A stretch of DNA of 64,000 nucleotides from Burkholderia cenocepacia. GTDB taxonomy: Bacteria; Pseudomonadota; Gammaproteobacteria; Burkholderiales; Burkholderiaceae. The position numbers were made by a program, and so were the translations under genes. Of the stretch, positions 61,391 to 64,000 are shown in pieces. Position 1 is the stretch's first letter. Each line of letters opens with the position of its first letter. The notes below the pieces were generated by a model that was not told the DNA's origin, ran no database searches, and worked only from the letters and a program-made list of their open reading frames with translations. The DNA lies in the NCBI RefSeq assembly GCF_014211915.1, contig NZ_CP060040.1:2604001-2668000 (forward strand), in the 5' to 3' direction.

Positions 61391-63520
61391 ATGAAACTCA
61401 ACACGAGCGCGTGCCATGCGCTTCTGATCGCCACGTCGCTGGCCGGCGCCCGCACTTCGTTTGCGCAGGCGGCCGACGCCGCGGCAACCCTGCCCGCGAT
61501 TTCCGTCAACGCGGCCGCCGAGCATGCGTCGTACGACGGCGGCCATTCGCGTGCGGCGACCAAGACCGACATGTCGCTGATGGACGTGCCGCAGACCGTG
61601 AACGTCGTGCCGCACGCGGTGATCGAGGATCAGAACGCGACGTCGCTGCAGGACGCGTTGCGCAACGTGCCGGGCGTCGGCTTCTCGGTCGGCGACGGCC
61701 AGCGCGACCAGATCACGATCCGCGGCTTCAACAGCATCACGGACCAGTACGTCGACGGCATTCGCGATGACGCGCTGTACTACCGCGACCTGTCGAACGT
61801 CGATCGCGTCGAGGTGTTGAAGGGGCCGGCGGCCGTGCTGTACGGACGCGGCTCGGCGGGCGGCATCGTGAATCGCGTGCTGAAGCGGCCGCTCGCGAGC
61901 CCGGTGAACGACGTGGGCGTGACGCTCGGCACGCGCGGCGAGCGACGCGGCGAATTCGACCTCGGCTGGAACGCGAACGACGCGGCACGCTTTCGCATGA
62001 CCGGTGCGGCCGAGAATTCGAACAGCTTCCGCGACCAGTTCCAGCTCAACCGGCAGGCGATCGCGCCGTCCGCGCAGTTCAAGCTCGACCGCGACACGGT
62101 GCTGAACGTCGAATTCGACTACCTGCACGACCGCCGCACGTCCGACCAGGGGATCCCCGCGTATCTCGGCCGGCCGGTCGACGTGCCGATCAACACGTAC
62201 TACGGGTCGGCCGACGGGGTGAACAGCTCGTACAACGACGTCTCCGCGAAAAGCGCGACGGTGTCGCTCGATCATCGCTTCAACGATTCGCTGTCGTTCC
62301 ACGGCGCGATCCGCGCGTACGACTTCTCGCTCGAGCGGAAGAACTACGTGACGTATGAGCCGATCAAGACCGCCGCGCATCCGGTCGTCACGCTCGACCA
62401 GTCGACGCGCCAGCGTACCGATCACGGCATCGACGGGCTGTTCGAACTCACGCAGAAGACGTCGCTGTTCGGCATGCGCCACGAGCTGCTTTACGGGCTG
62501 GAACTGTCGCAGCAGCAGAAGTTCGACACGATCTACAGCGTGTCGAAGGTCGCGACCTACGATCTCTTCAATCCGCAGCCGGTCGTCCTGCCCGGCGTGC
62601 CGACCGGCACGCGTGCGAAGACGAACGCGTCGACCGTGGTCGGGCTCGCGGGCGTCTACGCGCAGGACCTGATCTCGCTGACCGAACACTGGAAGGTGCT
62701 TGCCGGCCTGCGCTTCGACTACCTGAACCAGATTCGCCACGACTACACGTCGTCGAACGTCAATCTCGATCGCACCGACCATGCGTGGAGCCCGCGCGTC
62801 GGCCTGATCTACGAACCGCTCGACTGGCTGACGCTGTACGGGTCGTTCAGCCAGTCGTTCTCGCCGCTGGCCGACACGCTGATCAGTTCCGGCGCGTTCA
62901 CGAACGGCGCCGCGCTCGCGCCGCAGAAGACCACCGCGTATGAAGTCGGCTCACGCTTCGACCTCGGCGGCAAGGCGACGGCCAGCGTCGCGCTGTTCGA
63001 CATGCGCCAGACCAACCAGCAGATCGGCGACCCGGCGAATCCCGGCTATGCGCTGCCGATCGGTACCCAGCACGTACGCGGGATGGAGCTCGGCTTCACC
63101 GGCGAGATCGCACCGAAGTGGTCGGTGTATGCGGGTTACGCGTACCTGAACGGCACGGTGGACGGCTCCGCGCAATCGACGGCGGCCGGCCTCGCGGTAT
63201 CGAGCAATACGCCGGGGCTGATGCCGCGCCACAGCGCGAACCTGTGGCTCAAGCGCGAGCTGCCGTACGGCTTCTATGCGGCGGCCGGCATGCAGTTCCA
63301 GTCGGCGCGCTACACGTCGGCGAGCGATCTCGTCACGCTGCCGTCGTTCACGGTGTTCAACCTGGGCGCAGGCTATCGCAGCAAGAAGGTCGACGTGACG
63401 CTCACGCTCGACAACCTGTTCAATCGACGCTACTTCATCGCCGCGCACGGCAACGCGGACCTGTACAACATGCCCGGCGATCCGCGCACGCTGACCGCCA
63501 CGGTGAAGTGGCACATGTAA
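61391..63520 (+). CDS. TonB-dependent siderophore receptor (Fiu/PiuA-like)
   Basis: 709 residues. The signal peptide (1-22, SFAQA) is followed by plug domain segments VPQTVNVVPHAVIEDQN, QDALRNVPGVGFSVGDGQRDQITIRGF and VDGIRDDALYYRDLSNVDRVEVLKGPAAVLYGRGSAGG (the last is split by the plug loop). These are typical of catecholate receptors of the Fiu/PiuA group. The barrel ends LTATVKWHM. ATG 61391 begins the signal peptide. It is preceded by a Fur-like box and an intrinsic terminator. It imports ferric catecholate siderophores. Confidence 0.9.
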   Translation: MKLNTSACHALLIATSLAGARTSFAQAADAAATLPAISVNAAAEHASYDGGHSRAATKTDMSLMDVPQTVNVVPHAVIEDQNATSLQDALRNVPGVGFSVGDGQRDQITIRGFNSITDQYVDGIRDDALYYRDLSNVDRVEVLKGPAAVLYGRGSAGGIVNRVLKRPLASPVNDVGVTLGTRGERRGEFDLGWNANDAARFRMTGAAENSNSFRDQFQLNRQAIAPSAQFKLDRDTVLNVEFDYLHDRRTSDQGIPAYLGRPVDVPINTYYGSADGVNSSYNDVSAKSATVSLDHRFNDSLSFHGAIRAYDFSLERKNYVTYEPIKTAAHPVVTLDQSTRQRTDHGIDGLFELTQKTSLFGMRHELLYGLELSQQQKFDTIYSVSKVATYDLFNPQPVVLPGVPTGTRAKTNASTVVGLAGVYAQDLISLTEHWKVLAGLRFDYLNQIRHDYTSSNVNLDRTDHAWSPRVGLIYEPLDWLTLYGSFSQSFSPLADTLISSGAFTNGAALAPQKTTAYEVGSRFDLGGKATASVALFDMRQTNQQIGDPANPGYALPIGTQHVRGMELGFTGEIAPKWSVYAGYAYLNGTVDGSAQSTAAGLAVSSNTPGLMPRHSANLWLKRELPYGFYAAAGMQFQSARYTSASDLVTLPSFTVFNLGAGYRSKKVDVTLTLDNLFNRRYFIAAHGNADLYNMPGDPRTLTATVKWHM

Positions 63521-63713
63521 CGCACGCGGTGCGCGACGATGCGGGGCTTCCTCGCGATGCCTCGCACTCGAGCGCCCATGATCCGGCTCGCGCTTGATGT
63601 GTCGAGCATGAGCGGTCGCGCCCGCGCGCTGCTGGTGAAGATCGTTTCTGCCGGCGTGCCGGCGCGGCACGCATGCGGCGCCACCGCGTCATGACACCGG
63701 CGCGACCGCGCCG

Positions 63714-64000
63714 TTACTCGACGTCTTCGTCATCCTCTTCATCGGCGTCTTGCACGTCGCGTTCCGGCGCCGCATACGCGCTCGCCTGTTCGAGCAGCCA
63801 GCCGCGGAACGATTCCAGCGGCTTGCTGTGGCTGAACTCGGTCGGATACACGAGGTAGTACGCCGAATCGCCGACGGTTGCCGCGTCGCACGGCACGACG
63901 AGGCCGAGCTGCTGCAGCTGCTCCTCGACGAAGAACTTCGGCACGAGCGCGACGCCGAGCCCGGCCGCGGCCGCGCTGATCAGCATCGTATGCAGTTCGT
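63714..64000 (-). CDS. LysR-family regulator, C-terminal part (runs off the window)
   Basis: At least 95 residues of the effector domain are visible: ELHTMLISAAAAGLGVALVPKFFVEEQL is the helix-strand pair near the C-terminus of GcvA-like LysR proteins, followed by YYLVYPTEFSHSKPLESFRGWLLEQA, and then an acidic tail (DVQDADEEDDEDVE) that is longer than usual. The frame continues past base 64000. It is convergent with the TonB receptor gene, so a regulatory link is not implied. Confidence 0.8.
   Translation of the reverse strand, partial: ELHTMLISAAAAGLGVALVPKFFVEEQLQQLGLVVPCDAATVGDSAYYLVYPTEFSHSKPLESFRGWLLEQASAYAAPERDVQDADEEDDEDVE

Overview
The window is high-GC proteobacterial DNA with short gaps, many ATGA/GTGA overlaps and the family content of a Burkholderia cepacia-complex secondary replicon: CsoR/RcnR-DmeF, CopC/CopD, a Tle3-type VI secretion cluster, a glmS-lrp pair, an AdaA-AlkA fusion and a uronate dehydrogenase regulon. 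The species assignment is inferred from gene content and base composition only.

Layout. 1-11.9 kb is a metal-homeostasis block. It holds the tail of a CusF-like protein, a CaCA-family exchanger behind a yybP-ykoY (manganese) riboswitch, a dmeRF Co/Ni efflux operon with tandem operators, an MFS pump, a CusRS-type two-component system, and a seven-gene copper operon (His/Cys-rich protein, small exported protein, TolC-like lipoprotein, multicopper oxidase, CusF, CopC, CopD) behind a nested palindrome containing a CusR-like box. 12-22.8 kb holds an ExeM/NucH nuclease, an S10 peptidase lipoprotein, an EF-hand protein, a GlxA/DJ-1 divergent pair, an MDR dehydrogenase with a divergent HTH regulator, and a cysteine desulfurase-TIGR01244 fusion whose 5' end is frameshifted. 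23-30.2 kb is a type VI effector operon: vgrG, tle3 lipase, tla3 adaptor continuing in frame into a PAAR domain, and a TrfB/KorA-like DNA-binding gene. 30.8-35.4 kb has an exported protein, a MipA/OmpV porin with its own two-component system, and an ACT-like small protein with a structured leader.

35.4-40.2 kb is a compositionally distinct, lower-GC cassette lying directly downstream of glmS, a position known as a Tn7-type insertion hot spot. It encodes an 870-residue SMC/PrrC-RloC-like ATPase with a zinc-hook motif, a trypsin-like protease and a frameshifted gamma-glutamylcyclotransferase, all on one strand. This looks like an uncharacterised defence or stress cassette and is the most interesting content of the window.

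40.2-64 kb returns to core-like content: glmS/lrp, a frameshifted panB, an AraC regulator, two alkylation-repair genes, an exuT-lacI-udh uronate regulon with matching promoter/operator geometry, a MerR-controlled old yellow enzyme, a DUF2946-PepSY-TonB receptor operon, a LysE exporter, a GapN-like dehydrogenase, a Fur-box TonB receptor with a terminator in its leader, and the C-terminal part of a LysR regulator.

Three genes (cysteine desulfurase, gamma-glutamylcyclotransferase, panB) carry single-site frameshifts. Two lie in GC-rich runs and may be real or sequencing errors. No tRNA, rRNA, CRISPR array or intact insertion sequence was recognised.
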